Shown here: piece after piece, positions 43,086-52,643 of the stretch
Layout of the letters: each line of letters opens with the position of its first letter
How positions within the stretch are numbered: the first letter of the stretch is position 1
NCBI GenBank assembly: GCA_045615885.1
Contig: JAZLFR010000041.1
Span: forward strand, 6,393-70,392
Direction: 5' to 3'
Length of the DNA stretch: 64,000 nt
Origin: UBA1765 sp045615885
GTDB taxonomy: Bacteria > Fibrobacterota > Fibrobacteria > Fibrobacterales > Fibrobacteraceae
Position numbers and translations under genes: made by a program
Notes under the pieces: generated by a model
The model's database searches: none
What the model saw: only the letters and a program-made list of their open reading frames with translations
What the model was told of the DNA's origin: nothing

Positions 43086-44441
43086 ATGTTTTCACAATTG
43101 ACTGACTCTCTAGAATCTACTCTCAAGAACCTGCGTGGGCAGGGCAAGCTTACCGAAGAAAACGTTGCGGAATCGCTCCGTGAAGTGCGTCGTGCATTCC
43201 TTGAAGCCGATGTCAACTTCAATGTGACTCGCGATTTTGTCAAGGCCGTTAAGGAAAAGGCCCTTGGCAGCGATGTTTTGCTGTCTGTGACCCCGGGTCA
43301 GCAGATTGTGAAGATCATTCATGATGAACTTGTGAACATTATGGGTGGCGAAACCCGTGAAGTGCCTTTGACCGGCAAGCCGCCGGTCGGCCTCATGATG
43401 GTTGGTTTGCAGGGTTCCGGTAAAACGACTTTTGCAGGCAAAATCGCCCTCTACATGCGTAGCAAAAAGAAGCGCAAGCCGCTTCTTGTTGCCGCAGACG
43501 TTTACCGCCCGGCAGCTATCAAGCAGCTCCAGGTGCTTGGCAAGTCCATCGGCATTCCAGTTTACGACGAAGGTCAGGGCAACCCGGTCGAAATCATCAA
43601 GCATGGTTACGAATATGCCAAGGAAAACGGCTTTGACCTTGTGATTTACGATACTGCGGGTCGTTTGCAGATTGACGAAGAATTGATGGTGGAACTTGAA
43701 CAGGCCCGCGATGCCGTTCACCCGGACGAAATTTTCTTCGTTGCCGACGCCATGATCGGTCAGGAAGCGGTGAATGTTGCAGAGACATTCTTCAACCGCT
43801 TGAACTTTACCGGTGTCTGCCTCTCCAAGATGGACGGCGATACCCGTGGCGGTGCTGCCCTTTCTATCAAGAAGATGACGGGCGTTCCTATATGCTTTGT
43901 CGGTCTTGGCGAAAAGCTCCCGGATATCGACGTGTTCCACCCGGACCGCATGGCAAGTCGTATTCTTGGTATGGGCGACGTGGTTACGCTCGTCGAAAAG
44001 GCCCAGGCAGTCATTGACGAAAAAGACGCCAAGGATTTGAAGAAGAAAATCTTCAACAACACATTCGATTTGAACGACTTCTTGAACCAGCTCCGCACCG
44101 TCAAGAAGATTGGTCGCTTCAAGGATATCTTGAGCCTCATTCCGGGCCTTAACAAGTTGCCAATCGACCAGATTGACGAAAAGGAACTTGTGTATGTGGA
44201 AGCTATCCTTAGCTCCATGACCCCGAAGGAACGCAAGAAGCCGCAGATTATTGACGGCAGCCGCAAGGCCCGCATTGCAAAGGGTTCCGGCACGAGTGCG
44301 CAGCGTGTGAACCAGGTGTTGAACCAGTTTGAGAACATGAAGGAAATGTTCAAGAAAATCGGCCAGTTTGCAAAGAAGCAGAACGGCGGAAGCAATGTAG
44401 GTTCTAACTATACTCCTCCTAAAAAGAAGAAAAAGAAATAG
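43086..44441 (+). CDS. ffh: Signal recognition particle protein Ffh
   Basis: GTPase that, with SRP RNA, brings nascent membrane proteins to FtsY. 451 residues. N domain (about 1-90), G domain with GLQGSGKTTFAGK, VAADVYRPAAIKQL, IYDTAGRLQ and SKMDGDTRGGAALS, and an M domain (about 300-430) with IPGLNKLPID and GSGTSAQRVNQVLNQF, which binds RNA and signal peptides. Ends in a Lys-rich tail. Followed by a strong terminator. Confidence 0.97.
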   Translation: MFSQLTDSLESTLKNLRGQGKLTEENVAESLREVRRAFLEADVNFNVTRDFVKAVKEKALGSDVLLSVTPGQQIVKIIHDELVNIMGGETREVPLTGKPPVGLMMVGLQGSGKTTFAGKIALYMRSKKKRKPLLVAADVYRPAAIKQLQVLGKSIGIPVYDEGQGNPVEIIKHGYEYAKENGFDLVIYDTAGRLQIDEELMVELEQARDAVHPDEIFFVADAMIGQEAVNVAETFFNRLNFTGVCLSKMDGDTRGGAALSIKKMTGVPICFVGLGEKLPDIDVFHPDRMASRILGMGDVVTLVEKAQAVIDEKDAKDLKKKIFNNTFDLNDFLNQLRTVKKIGRFKDILSLIPGLNKLPIDQIDEKELVYVEAILSSMTPKERKKPQIIDGSRKARIAKGSGTSAQRVNQVLNQFENMKEMFKKIGQFAKKQNGGSNVGSNYTPPKKKKKK

Positions 44442-44454
44442 CATTTCTGCTCAA

Positions 44455-44487
44455 ACAAAAAAGCCGGGTTACAGCCCGGCTTTTTTG
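44455..44487 (+). terminator. Rho-independent terminator after ffh
   Basis: Stem AAGCCGGG (44461-44468) with CCCGGCTT (44475-44482), A tract on the left and T6 on the right; may also serve the convergent DUF486 gene. Confidence 0.88.
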
Positions 44488-44517
44488 TCAAGATATGTTA
44501 AACTGCAATCCTTGCAT

Positions 44518-44889
44518 CTATTTCAAAAAGGCAAAGAACACTGCAGCGACGATAAGCGCAAATGCAACAATGTGGTTCCATTGCAAAGTTTCTGTGTGGA
44601 AACAGGTGACTGCAATGACGGTGAACACAGTAAGTGAAATCGCTTCCTGGATGATTTTCAATTGCATCAGGCTGAATGGGCCGCCATTGATTCTAGAACC
44701 AATGTTGTTTGCAGGGATCATGAATACATATTCAAGAAGCGCAATGCCCCATGATGCAAGAATGATTACTATTAGCGGCCAGTTGGTGCTAATATTCAGT
44801 TCTTTCAATTTCAAATTGCCATACCATGCAAATGTCATGAATATGTTTGAAATAAGAAGTAGTAGGATTGTAAAAATTCCAGCTTTCAT
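44518..44889 (-). CDS. DUF486 (DMT-like) small membrane protein
   Basis: A 123-residue inner-membrane protein with four hydrophobic helices. SNIFMTFAWYGNLK near the N-terminus, the central WGIALLEYVFMIPANNIG and GGPFSLMQLKIIQEAIS, and the final helix ending AVFFAFLK are the DUF486 pattern. It resembles half a drug/metabolite transporter; the substrate is not known. A single gene, convergent with ffh. Confidence 0.9.
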   Translation of the reverse strand: MKAGIFTILLLLISNIFMTFAWYGNLKLKELNISTNWPLIVIILASWGIALLEYVFMIPANNIGSRINGGPFSLMQLKIIQEAISLTVFTVIAVTCFHTETLQWNHIVAFALIVAAVFFAFLK

Positions 44890-44936
44890 ATTATTGAAAA
44901 ATAGATTTTTATTTGAATAAAAGTTCGTTTTTTTTA

Positions 44937-45560
44937 TTACAAGTTGGAATTATGTTCTTTCAGTTTGGCGCGGCGTTTGGCTTCGTTTTCTTTTTGCACT
45001 TCGCCGCGCAAACGGTAAGGCTTGCCTGTTGCGTTCTGGTAGGCCAGCTTGCGGCGCACTTCTTCGAGGTACTTGATGTAGGTTTCGCTTTGGTAGTCGC
45101 GGTAGGTCCAGTCAAAATGGTGAAAGTGTCCGTCTTGAAAATAGAGAGTCGGTTCAACGAATATGCCGTCGCGCACATACACGCGCTGGCGCTGGTCCTT
45201 GGTCGTAGCCAAAAAGAATTGCCCCATGGTCATGTAGCCAGGGTCCAGATTCACTGGGCGAAGTCCCGGCGTGCCGTTCTGCTCTGCTATCTGCAGTTCC
45301 AGGTCGTTTGTCCAAAGCTTGATTTCGGGAATGCGTTCGCGATCAATTAGAGTTTCGTAGCTGAGGAACGCGCGCTTAGGTGCTTCGCCGATTTCATTGA
45401 TGTAGTAGTTTGTGAACTTGAAATCGAACGGTTCCAGAACGAGTTCTTCTTCTCCGAATTCCTTGCGTAGAGTTTCGCGCACGGCATGGAACGATTCTGC
45501 GTCTTTAGAAAGCACGCCTATGATAAGTTTGACTTTTGCAATTCTTCTAATTCCACCCAT
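44937..45560 (-). CDS. DUF4416 family protein
   Basis: A 207-residue soluble protein matching DUF4416: KVKLIIGVLSKDAESF at the start, the LEPFDFKFTNYYINEIG block, and the strongly conserved NLDPGYMTMGQFFLATTKDQRQRVY, then FDWTYRDYQS. Biochemical role unknown. The C-terminal 40 residues are Lys/Arg-rich helices. A heptad tract with purine words on the plus strand lies upstream. Confidence 0.88.
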   Translation of the reverse strand: MGGIRRIAKVKLIIGVLSKDAESFHAVRETLRKEFGEEELVLEPFDFKFTNYYINEIGEAPKRAFLSYETLIDRERIPEIKLWTNDLELQIAEQNGTPGLRPVNLDPGYMTMGQFFLATTKDQRQRVYVRDGIFVEPTLYFQDGHFHHFDWTYRDYQSETYIKYLEEVRRKLAYQNATGKPYRLRGEVQKENEAKRRAKLKEHNSNL

Positions 45561-46029
45561 GCTTTTTAATATAGAAAACAGAGGACAGAGTACAGAATCA
45601 GGAGTCAGGAGTCAGGAATTGTAACTTACCATGTCATGGCGAGCGGAGCTCGGCCATCCAGAGCAATGTTCTGGATCACCACGCCTACGGCTCGTGATGA
45701 CAGTTAAGATGCAAGACAGAATACAGGAGTCAGTAACAGGAGTCAGAAATTGTAACTTACCATATTCTGGATTGCTTCAATCCTACGGATTTCGCAATGA
45801 CATTCCATTATTCATTATTTATTAATTAAACAATCAGACAACAGTCGTCAGCCTACAGCCGACGCATTGGAAATCAACATTCCACTAACCCCTAGATCCT
45901 AAATCCTAGATCCTAATAACCCCTCTCGTCTATTCTACACCCTAGACCCTGTCCCCTACCACTGGAAATTAACATTCCACTAATCACTAGCCCCTAAATC
46001 CTAGCCCCTAATTTTCTATTTTCCCATGC
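45561..46029. repeat. Heptad and REP-like tract between divergent genes
   Basis: No gene in 469 bases. Left: purine heptads (GGAGTCA repeated). Middle: GTCATGGC..GCCATCCAG joined to CTGGATCAC..GTGATGAC (45633-45702), the second arm with a different loop (CACGCCTACGGCTC) but the same stem. Right: long run of CT words (CTAGATC, CTAAATC, CTAGACC, CTGTCCC, CTAATCA, CTAGCCC) up to the next start. Confidence 0.85.
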
Positions 46030-46755
46030 ATGACTTTTGCAACACTTTTGGCTGCTGCGACTTTGCAGACTTTTACCGTTATTGATTCCATTCCGCATGC
46101 TCCTACGCACTTTACGCAGGGGCTTTCATTTGATGAAGGTAAATTGCTTGAAACTACCGGGCAATATGGAGAATCTGCAGTCTATAAATATGATGAAAAC
46201 TTTAAGATTGTAGATTCCTTAAAAATTGATAATCGTTATTTTGGTGAAGGCTCGCAGGCTCTGGGCAACGATATTTTCTGGCTCACCTGGAAATCTGGAA
46301 AAGTTTGGAAAATCAACAAGAACACGATGAATATCATCGGGGAATACCGCATTCCGACAGAAGGCTGGGGACTCACTTTTTACAAGGGCGAGTTTTTGCT
46401 GAGCGACGGCTCGAACGAAATTTTCCGAGTGCGTCCAGATGATTTTCAAATTGTCGGCAGCTTTAAGGTACTTGATGGCGGCCGGCCGGTGAGCAAATTG
46501 AACGAGCTTGAGGTTATTGGCGACAAACTGTATGCAAACATCTGGTTTAGCGATTCCATAGCAGTTATCGATTTGAAACAGGGGAGCCGAGGCACGGTAC
46601 TGAACTACATAGATTTTTCTAAACAGGCTGCGGGCGTTCGCAAGCGCAGTGGCAAGGCCGAAGTTTTGAACGGCATTGCACATGACGGAAAATACCTTTG
46701 GGTCACTGGCAAATGGTGGCCTGTCATGTACAAATTGAAAATAGAAGATAAATAA
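46030..46755 (+). CDS. Glutaminyl-peptide cyclotransferase (beta-propeller type)
   Basis: A 241-residue enzyme of the plant/bacterial glutamine cyclotransferase family (five-bladed propeller) that turns N-terminal Gln into pyroglutamate on secreted proteins. Conserved pieces: HFTQGLSFDEGKLLETTGQYG, the repeated propeller strands, EGWGLTFYKGEFLLSDGS and the C-terminal VLNGIAHD. The N-terminus is short (MTFATLLAAATLQ), a weak signal peptide at best. If type II and IX exported proteins are its targets it should be periplasmic. Confidence 0.9.
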   Translation: MTFATLLAAATLQTFTVIDSIPHAPTHFTQGLSFDEGKLLETTGQYGESAVYKYDENFKIVDSLKIDNRYFGEGSQALGNDIFWLTWKSGKVWKINKNTMNIIGEYRIPTEGWGLTFYKGEFLLSDGSNEIFRVRPDDFQIVGSFKVLDGGRPVSKLNELEVIGDKLYANIWFSDSIAVIDLKQGSRGTVLNYIDFSKQAAGVRKRSGKAEVLNGIAHDGKYLWVTGKWWPVMYKLKIEDK

Positions 46756-46774
46756 TTTCTACCTTTGGGCGCGT

Positions 46775-48592
46775 ATGAAGGTAAAACAGAAAAATATCCG
46801 CAATTTTAGCATTATTGCCCACATTGACCACGGTAAATCGACCCTTGCCGACCGCATGATCGAACTTACGAAGACCGTATCTTCCAACGAAATGACTGAC
46901 CAGCTTTTGGATGACATGGATTTGGAACGCGAACGCGGCATTACGATCAAGGCGCATGCCATTCGCATGGTATATACGCGCCCGGATGGCGAATACATCT
47001 TGAACATGATCGATACTCCGGGGCATGTGGACTTTACTTACGAAGTCAGCCGTTCCCTCGCTGCTTGCGAAGGCGCAATTCTCGTTGTGGATGCAAGCCA
47101 GGGCATTGAAGCCCAGACTCTTTCGAACCTTTACCTTGCCATCGAAAACAACTTGGAAGTGATTCCTGTTTTGAACAAGGTCGATTTGCCGGGTGCTGAC
47201 CCGGATTATGTTGCAAAGCAGGTTGGCGACCTCATCGGCTACGATCCAGAAAAAATTCCACGCATTTCAGCAAAGACCGGCATGAATGTGGAACAGGTCC
47301 TTGATAAGATTGTCGATGAAATTCCTGCTCCGGAAGCGGAAGAACCGGCCCCGCTCCAGGCACTCATTTTTGACTCCGTTTACGACTCCTACCGTGGCGT
47401 GATCAACTATATCCGTATCGTGCAGGGCTCTATCCGAGCTGGCATGAAGATTCGCATGATGAAGACCGGTGCCGAATACATGGTGACTGAAGTCGGTACG
47501 TTCAGCATGCGCCGCGACCCGCGCCAGGAACTCACTGCAGGCATGGTTGGCTATGTGCTTGCAAACGTGAAGACAATTAGCGATGTGAAGATCGGCGATA
47601 CGATTACCGATTCTGCAAATCCGGTTGCTGAGGCTCTCCCAGGTTACAAAGACATTTTGCCGATGATTTATTCCGGTATCTATCCTGTGAATCCGGAAGA
47701 CTACAAGAACTTGCGCGAAGCACTTGAAAAGCTCAAGCTGAACGACTCCGCAATTTCTTGGGAACCGGAAACTTCCGAAGCGCTCGGCTTTGGTTTCCGT
47801 GCGGGCTTCCTTGGCCTTTTGCACATGGAAATCGTGCAGGAACGACTTGACCGCGAATTCAACGTTGACATCATCACGACTGCGCCGAACGTGGAATATC
47901 ACGTGTACATGAGCGACGGCTCGATGGTTAAAATTGAAAGCCCGAGTAAGCTCCCGGATGCTAGCCGCTACGACCATATCGAAGAGCCGTATGTCAAGGC
48001 ACAGATCTTTACGCCAAAGGATTATGTTGGCGTGATGATGAAGCTTTGCGAAGAAAAACGCGGCGAATTCCAGAACATGGAATACCTTGACGAGCAGAAG
48101 GTGATTTTGAAATATGAATTGCCGCTTGCAGAAATCATGTTTGACTTCTACGACCGCCTGAAGTCGCTCAGCCGTGGCTATGCTGGCCTTGACTATGAAC
48201 CGTCCGGCTACCGCAAGAACAACCTTGTCAAGCTCGACATCTTGCTGAACGGCGAACCGGTGGATGCCTTCTCTGTGATTATCCACCGCGAAAAGTCGGT
48301 GACTTACGCCGGTGACATTTGCAGCCGCTTGAAGGACCTTATTCCTCGCCAGCAGTTCGATGTCGCTATTCAAGGCGCCATCGGTGGAAAGATCATTAGC
48401 CGAAGCACGGTGAAGGCCGTGCGCAAGGATGTGCTTGCAAAGTGCTATGGCGGTGACATCACCCGTAAGCGCAAGCTCCTTGAAAAGCAGAAGGAAGGTA
48501 AGAAGCGCATGAAGAGCATTGGCTCCGTGGAAGTGCCGCAGAAGGCGTTCCTTGCAGTGCTTTCCCTCTCTGACAAGGGTAACGAAGAGTAA
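46775..48592 (+). CDS. lepA: Elongation factor 4 (LepA)
   Basis: Ribosome-associated GTPase. 605 residues, standard length. G1 AHIDHGKSTLADR, DLERERGITIKA, DTPGHVDF and NKVDLPGAD; domains II and III; and the LepA-specific C-terminal domain (EPSGYRKNNLVKLDILLNGEPVDAF ... YGGDITRKRKLLEKQKEGKKRMK). The following gene is a signal-peptidase-like protein; the lepA-lepB pair is an operon in many bacteria. Confidence 0.97.
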   Translation: MKVKQKNIRNFSIIAHIDHGKSTLADRMIELTKTVSSNEMTDQLLDDMDLERERGITIKAHAIRMVYTRPDGEYILNMIDTPGHVDFTYEVSRSLAACEGAILVVDASQGIEAQTLSNLYLAIENNLEVIPVLNKVDLPGADPDYVAKQVGDLIGYDPEKIPRISAKTGMNVEQVLDKIVDEIPAPEAEEPAPLQALIFDSVYDSYRGVINYIRIVQGSIRAGMKIRMMKTGAEYMVTEVGTFSMRRDPRQELTAGMVGYVLANVKTISDVKIGDTITDSANPVAEALPGYKDILPMIYSGIYPVNPEDYKNLREALEKLKLNDSAISWEPETSEALGFGFRAGFLGLLHMEIVQERLDREFNVDIITTAPNVEYHVYMSDGSMVKIESPSKLPDASRYDHIEEPYVKAQIFTPKDYVGVMMKLCEEKRGEFQNMEYLDEQKVILKYELPLAEIMFDFYDRLKSLSRGYAGLDYEPSGYRKNNLVKLDILLNGEPVDAFSVIIHREKSVTYAGDICSRLKDLIPRQQFDVAIQGAIGGKIISRSTVKAVRKDVLAKCYGGDITRKRKLLEKQKEGKKRMKSIGSVEVPQKAFLAVLSLSDKGNEE

Positions 48593-48636
48593 AATCGTCG
48601 CAGCCCTCGGCACTTGTTCTATAGATTGTAAAATAC

Positions 48637-49710
48637 ATGAAGAACGCGAAGCGAGAAATCCGTAGGCTTTTGCATCGTGCGTCACCAGCACGTCTAGTCA
48701 TGCTTTTTTTGCTCGTGTTTGCGATGGTGCCTGTTTCTGGTGTAATCCGCTACTATGCCGTGGAACCAGTGCTCCTGAAAGATGCTGCCCTCGTGCCAGA
48801 AATTGCGCCTGGCACTTGGACGTTATTCTGTAAACTAGCTTCCTGCAAAAATACAATTGGAAGGGGGGATTTCGTTCTGTTGAAAATGAACGATGGTTCT
48901 TCTGTCGTCCGTCAGGTTCTGGCTGTTTCTGGCGACCATGTAAAGTTTACTGCGGGTGGCTTTGTTTCTGTGAATGGAGATGTTCCGCTGCATTTTGAAA
49001 ATGAAGGCGTGATGATTGCGGACCGCGAGTTTACGATTCCGCAAAGAGGCGATACTCTTGCTCTCGATACACTTTCTGATATCGAATTCGATTATGCCTT
49101 GAATCTTTTGAAGCAGCAAAATATTGCGTTCTATACAGAGGTCCAGCCGTTTGCCGGCGAAGATCCCCTGCCGCTTGCCACTGCCGGCAATACACGCATT
49201 GGCAGCCGACCGACTAGCGTGCGTGAATTGCCTGGCCTACCTTGGCAGGAATTGTTTTTGATTGCGCACCAGATTCGTCGCAACATGCATACGACGCAGC
49301 ATGTCTATTTTAAGCGCCTAGCTTTTTATTCAGTGAAATCGGTGAAGGAACAAATTAACTGGGAACCAGAATATTTGCGTGAGTACCCGGATCTTGAAGA
49401 TCTTATGGCTCAGGATTCCAGTGCCATGGATTCCCTTGTAAAAGAAGATTCAATCCCAGAAACCGTAACAAAGCTAGATACGCAGCTTATGGCAAATGTC
49501 GATTCGCTTGAGGTTGAAACCATTGATTCCGCCGCATTTGCCATGCCGGAACGCGTGAATGGCGGCCGCATTGAAAAGATCGCCGTTTCAGAACCGCTCT
49601 ACTATTTGATTACGCCGCAAGTGGACCGAGCCGCAGATTCTCGCGAGTTCGGCTACATTCCCAAAAGCAAAATTGTCGGCAAGCTTGTATTCAAGATAAA
49701 CGAATTTTAA
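48637..49710 (+). CDS. Signal peptidase I-like protein, catalytic residues replaced
   Basis: A 357-residue membrane-anchored protein (helix about 20-38) with the S26 signal-peptidase fold: RGDFVLLK, SVVRQVLAVSGDHVKF, and a nearly perfect C-terminal box E, VDRAADSREFGYIP..KIVGK. But the box B serine is replaced (DAALVPEIAPG, Ala51 at the Ser position) and the box D lysine is Arg92. So it cannot work by the Ser-Lys dyad. It is 44 bases behind lepA, the place of lepB. A large acidic insert (about 240-310) is unusual. Probably a pseudoenzyme with a binding role. Confidence 0.8.
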   Translation: MKNAKREIRRLLHRASPARLVMLFLLVFAMVPVSGVIRYYAVEPVLLKDAALVPEIAPGTWTLFCKLASCKNTIGRGDFVLLKMNDGSSVVRQVLAVSGDHVKFTAGGFVSVNGDVPLHFENEGVMIADREFTIPQRGDTLALDTLSDIEFDYALNLLKQQNIAFYTEVQPFAGEDPLPLATAGNTRIGSRPTSVRELPGLPWQELFLIAHQIRRNMHTTQHVYFKRLAFYSVKSVKEQINWEPEYLREYPDLEDLMAQDSSAMDSLVKEDSIPETVTKLDTQLMANVDSLEVETIDSAAFAMPERVNGGRIEKIAVSEPLYYLITPQVDRAADSREFGYIPKSKIVGKLVFKINEF

Positions 49711-49714
49711 TTTT

Positions 49715-49757
49715 TGAAAGCAAAAGTGCCCGCGCTATGCGCGGGCACTTTTGCTGT
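49715..49757 (+). terminator. Terminator after the signal-peptidase-like gene
   Basis: Seventeen-base perfect stem (49719-49735 with 49739-49755) around a TAT loop, with CCCGCGC at its core. It probably also serves the convergent DUF1015 gene. Confidence 0.82.
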
Positions 49758-49770
49758 ATAGGCGTTTAGC

Positions 49771-51021
49771 TTAAACCTTGTCGAGCGTGTGCACGAGCAA
49801 ACCGTCGCGGAGCTTCGGTTCGAACCATGTGCTCTTCGGCGGCATGATTTCGCCTGCGTCTGCAATTGCCATGAGCTGGTCAAGCGTTGTCGGGTACATT
49901 GCAAATGCGCATGCGCATTCACCAGAGTCAACACGCTTTACGAGTTCACCGAGGCCGCGAATGCCGCCGACGAAATCGATCTGCTTGGATGTGCGCGGAT
50001 CGTCAACGTCGAAGAGAGGGCCTAGAACATTCTTCTGGAGAAGTGCTACATCAAGGCTATCGACCGGGCCGAGATCCTTCAAGAGTTCCGGACGGAATGT
50101 GCAAGCGTACCAAGTATGCTCGATGTAGAGGTTTACCTGGTTCTGCTTTGCCGGGCGCTGCATGCTGTCGAGCTTTTCGATGGTGAAAACCTTTTCAAGT
50201 TCTGCCATGAGTTCAGCCGGAGTGCGGCCGTTCAAGTTCTTGAGGACGCGGTTGTAGTCAAGGATCTTGAGCTGTGTGCTCGGGAAGAGAATGGCGAGGT
50301 AGCGTGTGTATTCTTCTTCGCCCTTGAAGTTCGGGTCAGCTTCTTCGCGAGCCTTTGCTGCGCGGGCGCCAGCGGCGCTGCGATGGTGACCGTCTGCAAT
50401 GTAAGTTACAGGAACGGTTGCGAAGCTATTGCGGATTGCTTCGATTTCGGCATCGTCATCGATGATCCAAACGGTGTGACCGAAGCCGTCTGCTTCAGAA
50501 ACAAAGTCGTAGAGCGGCTTGCGTTCACGGACCTTGCCGAACAGGTCGAACTGACCCTGGTCGCGGTAGGTAAGGAACACCGGACCGGTGTTTGCGTTTG
50601 TGCCAAGCACATGGCGAAGACGGTCTTCTTCCTTGTCTGCACGGGTGAGTTCGTGCTTCTTGATTGTGCCGTTGAAATAGTCTTCTGCGCGTACGCAGGC
50701 TACGAGGCCGTACTGTTCACGACCTTCCATGGTCTGGCGGTAAACATAGAAGCATTCCTTCTTTTCGTAGGCGATAACGCCGTCGGCAATCATCTTGTCG
50801 AGGTTTGCGCGAGCGTGAGCGTAAACGCTCGGGTCGTAAGCGTCAAGAGCGTCGTCAAGTTCAAGTTCAGATCGTGTTACGCGCAGGTAGGAGTGCGGAA
50901 GGCCCTTGGCCATTTCCTTTGCTTCGGCGCGGTTCATCACGTCGTACGGGAGCGCAGATATTGCGCCAGCTTCTGCCGGGTCAACCGGGCGGAGAGCCTT
51001 GAACGGATAGATTTTCATCAT
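49771..51021 (-). CDS. DUF1015 family protein
   Basis: A 416-residue cytoplasmic protein of the DUF1015 family. KIYPFKALRP at the start, SALPYDVMNR, HELTRADKEEDRL, the central YIADGHHRSAAG and FVGGIRGLGELVKRV near the end are the family landmarks. Often found near serine/glycine or phosphoglycerate metabolism genes in other anaerobes; role unproven. Start chosen at ATG 51021 (ATG 51018 follows immediately), five bases after the DUF2062 stop. Confidence 0.9.
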   Translation of the reverse strand: MMKIYPFKALRPVDPAEAGAISALPYDVMNRAEAKEMAKGLPHSYLRVTRSELELDDALDAYDPSVYAHARANLDKMIADGVIAYEKKECFYVYRQTMEGREQYGLVACVRAEDYFNGTIKKHELTRADKEEDRLRHVLGTNANTGPVFLTYRDQGQFDLFGKVRERKPLYDFVSEADGFGHTVWIIDDDAEIEAIRNSFATVPVTYIADGHHRSAAGARAAKAREEADPNFKGEEEYTRYLAILFPSTQLKILDYNRVLKNLNGRTPAELMAELEKVFTIEKLDSMQRPAKQNQVNLYIEHTWYACTFRPELLKDLGPVDSLDVALLQKNVLGPLFDVDDPRTSKQIDFVGGIRGLGELVKRVDSGECACAFAMYPTTLDQLMAIADAGEIMPPKSTWFEPKLRDGLLVHTLDKV

Positions 51022-51025
51022 ATCG

Positions 51026-51637
51026 CTAGTTTTCCTTTTTTGTTTTTGCAATGTCAGCTTCTTTACGAACTTCGTTCAAAAGTTCAGCATCTTCTTGCAT
51101 CAGGTTTTTGATAAACTTGCTTTTTGTTTCGATGTGTCTTTTTTGGCGGTAGGTCACTACGCCGTAACCGATCCAAAAGAAGATAAAGCCGCCGATGGCA
51201 GCCATGATCGTAATGCCTATCATGAATGCAACCAAGTGGCCTGCCGCATTAGTCCACAGGTCTCCAAGAATGACAGTCAAGTTGTTCCATGAAAGGTCTT
51301 CGAATTTTTCGAGAAAGTCAAAGTCGATTGCTTCCGGTTGCAAAATTTTGCAGCCGAGCATATAGCCGGCGGGGTAGAAAAAACCGAATTGGGTCACCGG
51401 GTTTGCTACGAAGGAAGAAACCACGCCTGGAATTTTCGGGAGCCTGAACAGGGCGCAAAATGCAACTGTCAAGATGATTGCCACGCCGATTGTTGGCCAA
51501 ATGCCAATGAAAACGCCTGCGGCTACAGAAAATCCGACTTTGAGAGCATCTTGACGAACCGGGAACATTCGGTTGAAATATACTCGTCTAATGCGTGTAA
51601 ATCTCGAATTCGGGTTTGGTTTTCTTTCTACAGTCAT
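51026..51637 (-). CDS. DUF2062 membrane protein
   Basis: A 203-residue membrane protein from ATG 51637, chosen over a longer frame that lacks family similarity. Three hydrophobic segments and the DUF2062 core: GFSVAAGVFIGIWPTIGVA, RLPKIPGVVSSFVANPVTQ and FFYPAGYMLG. The C-terminal 45 residues are charged. DUF2062 often accompanies glycosyltransferases or lipid genes; here it is co-transcribed with DUF1015 (gap of five bases). Confidence 0.88.
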   Translation of the reverse strand: MTVERKPNPNSRFTRIRRVYFNRMFPVRQDALKVGFSVAAGVFIGIWPTIGVAIILTVAFCALFRLPKIPGVVSSFVANPVTQFGFFYPAGYMLGCKILQPEAIDFDFLEKFEDLSWNNLTVILGDLWTNAAGHLVAFMIGITIMAAIGGFIFFWIGYGVVTYRQKRHIETKSKFIKNLMQEDAELLNEVRKEADIAKTKKEN

Positions 51638-51795
51638 TGCGCTACAAGATAGCAAAATAAATTTATGGGAAATAGAAAATTTCTGCAAAATGCATCTTGA
51701 TTTATGGGTGTGTATGTTGAAAAGTAACAAAGAAATTTTTGGCTTTGAAAAAAATACTTTTTATGCTATTTTTTACTTGAATAGAAAGAGGTTTT

Positions 51796-52632
51796 ATGCT
51801 TCAAGTTTTAGATTATCAAGATTATCGAAAGTTCATGCAAGACTATTATACAATGAGAAAGCGTACATCGGCTTTTTCTTGGCGTGAATTTGCGAAGGAC
51901 GTCGGAGTTTCCTCACCAATCTTTTTAAAACTTGTTTGCGACCACAAGGCTAATCTCAGTAAAAAAACGATAGATAGGGTCGCCGGAGCAATGGGCCTTA
52001 AAGAATTTGAATTGCTTTACTTTAGGGCTCTTGTCTATTTTGACCAAGGCAAAACCGATGCCATCAAAAAAGCGGCCTTTGCCGAAATGCAGCTTATTGC
52101 CAAGGCCAATAAGGTGGCTCTTTCTGGTGTCGACGCTTATCGTTATTACGAAAACTGGGTGAATCCGATCGTGAGGGAACTTGCAGTAGCCTTGCCCGGA
52201 GCATTGCCCAAAGACATTGCTGCGTTAAGCCATAATGAAATCTCTGCTGTGCAAGTTAGGGAATGCTTGGCTTTTTTGACCAAGTCTGGCTACTTGGAAG
52301 AAACAGAAAAAAATACCTACAGACAAACTGAAAAAATCATAGCAGGTTCTGCGGCTTCCATTCCTTTGGCTATTCGCTCCATGAATCGGGAAATGGCCCG
52401 TTTTGGTGCCGAAGCTATAGACAAATTTCCTGTTTATGAACGCTATTTTGCCGGTGTTACCATGGGCATTCCTGTCCGCCTGTATGATAAGGTGGTTGAG
52501 TGTATGGAAAAATGCCGTAAAGAGGTTCTGGATCTTATCGATGACAAAGACCCGATTGAACAGGTGTTTCGTTTGAATTTGCAACTCTTCCCACTTTCAA
52601 AAAAGGTTGCCGATTCTGAAAAAGGCGAGTAG
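51796..52632 (+). CDS. TIGR02147 family protein (Fibrobacter-expanded)
   Basis: A 278-residue protein of the TIGR02147 family, first defined from many paralogues in Fibrobacter succinogenes. The N-terminus MLQVLDYQDYRKFMQDYY, then FSWREFAKDVGVSSPIFLKLVCDHKANLSKKTIDRVAGAMGL, is an HTH-like segment. The C-terminal DUF4423 part includes VNPIVRELAV and FAGVTMGIP. Likely a transcription regulator; it sits 11 bases before an outer-membrane protein gene. RBS AAAGAGG. Confidence 0.88.
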   Translation: MLQVLDYQDYRKFMQDYYTMRKRTSAFSWREFAKDVGVSSPIFLKLVCDHKANLSKKTIDRVAGAMGLKEFELLYFRALVYFDQGKTDAIKKAAFAEMQLIAKANKVALSGVDAYRYYENWVNPIVRELAVALPGALPKDIAALSHNEISAVQVRECLAFLTKSGYLEETEKNTYRQTEKIIAGSAASIPLAIRSMNREMARFGAEAIDKFPVYERYFAGVTMGIPVRLYDKVVECMEKCRKEVLDLIDDKDPIEQVFRLNLQLFPLSKKVADSEKGE

Positions 52633-52643
52633 AAATTTCTACA

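Noticed and set aside
43110..44444. 444-residue open frame on the minus strand
   Set aside because: Antisense of ffh.
45840..46025. Looks at first like a CRISPR or tandem satellite array
   Set aside because: Words are 7 bases, vary freely and have no spacer of constant length; no cas genes are present.
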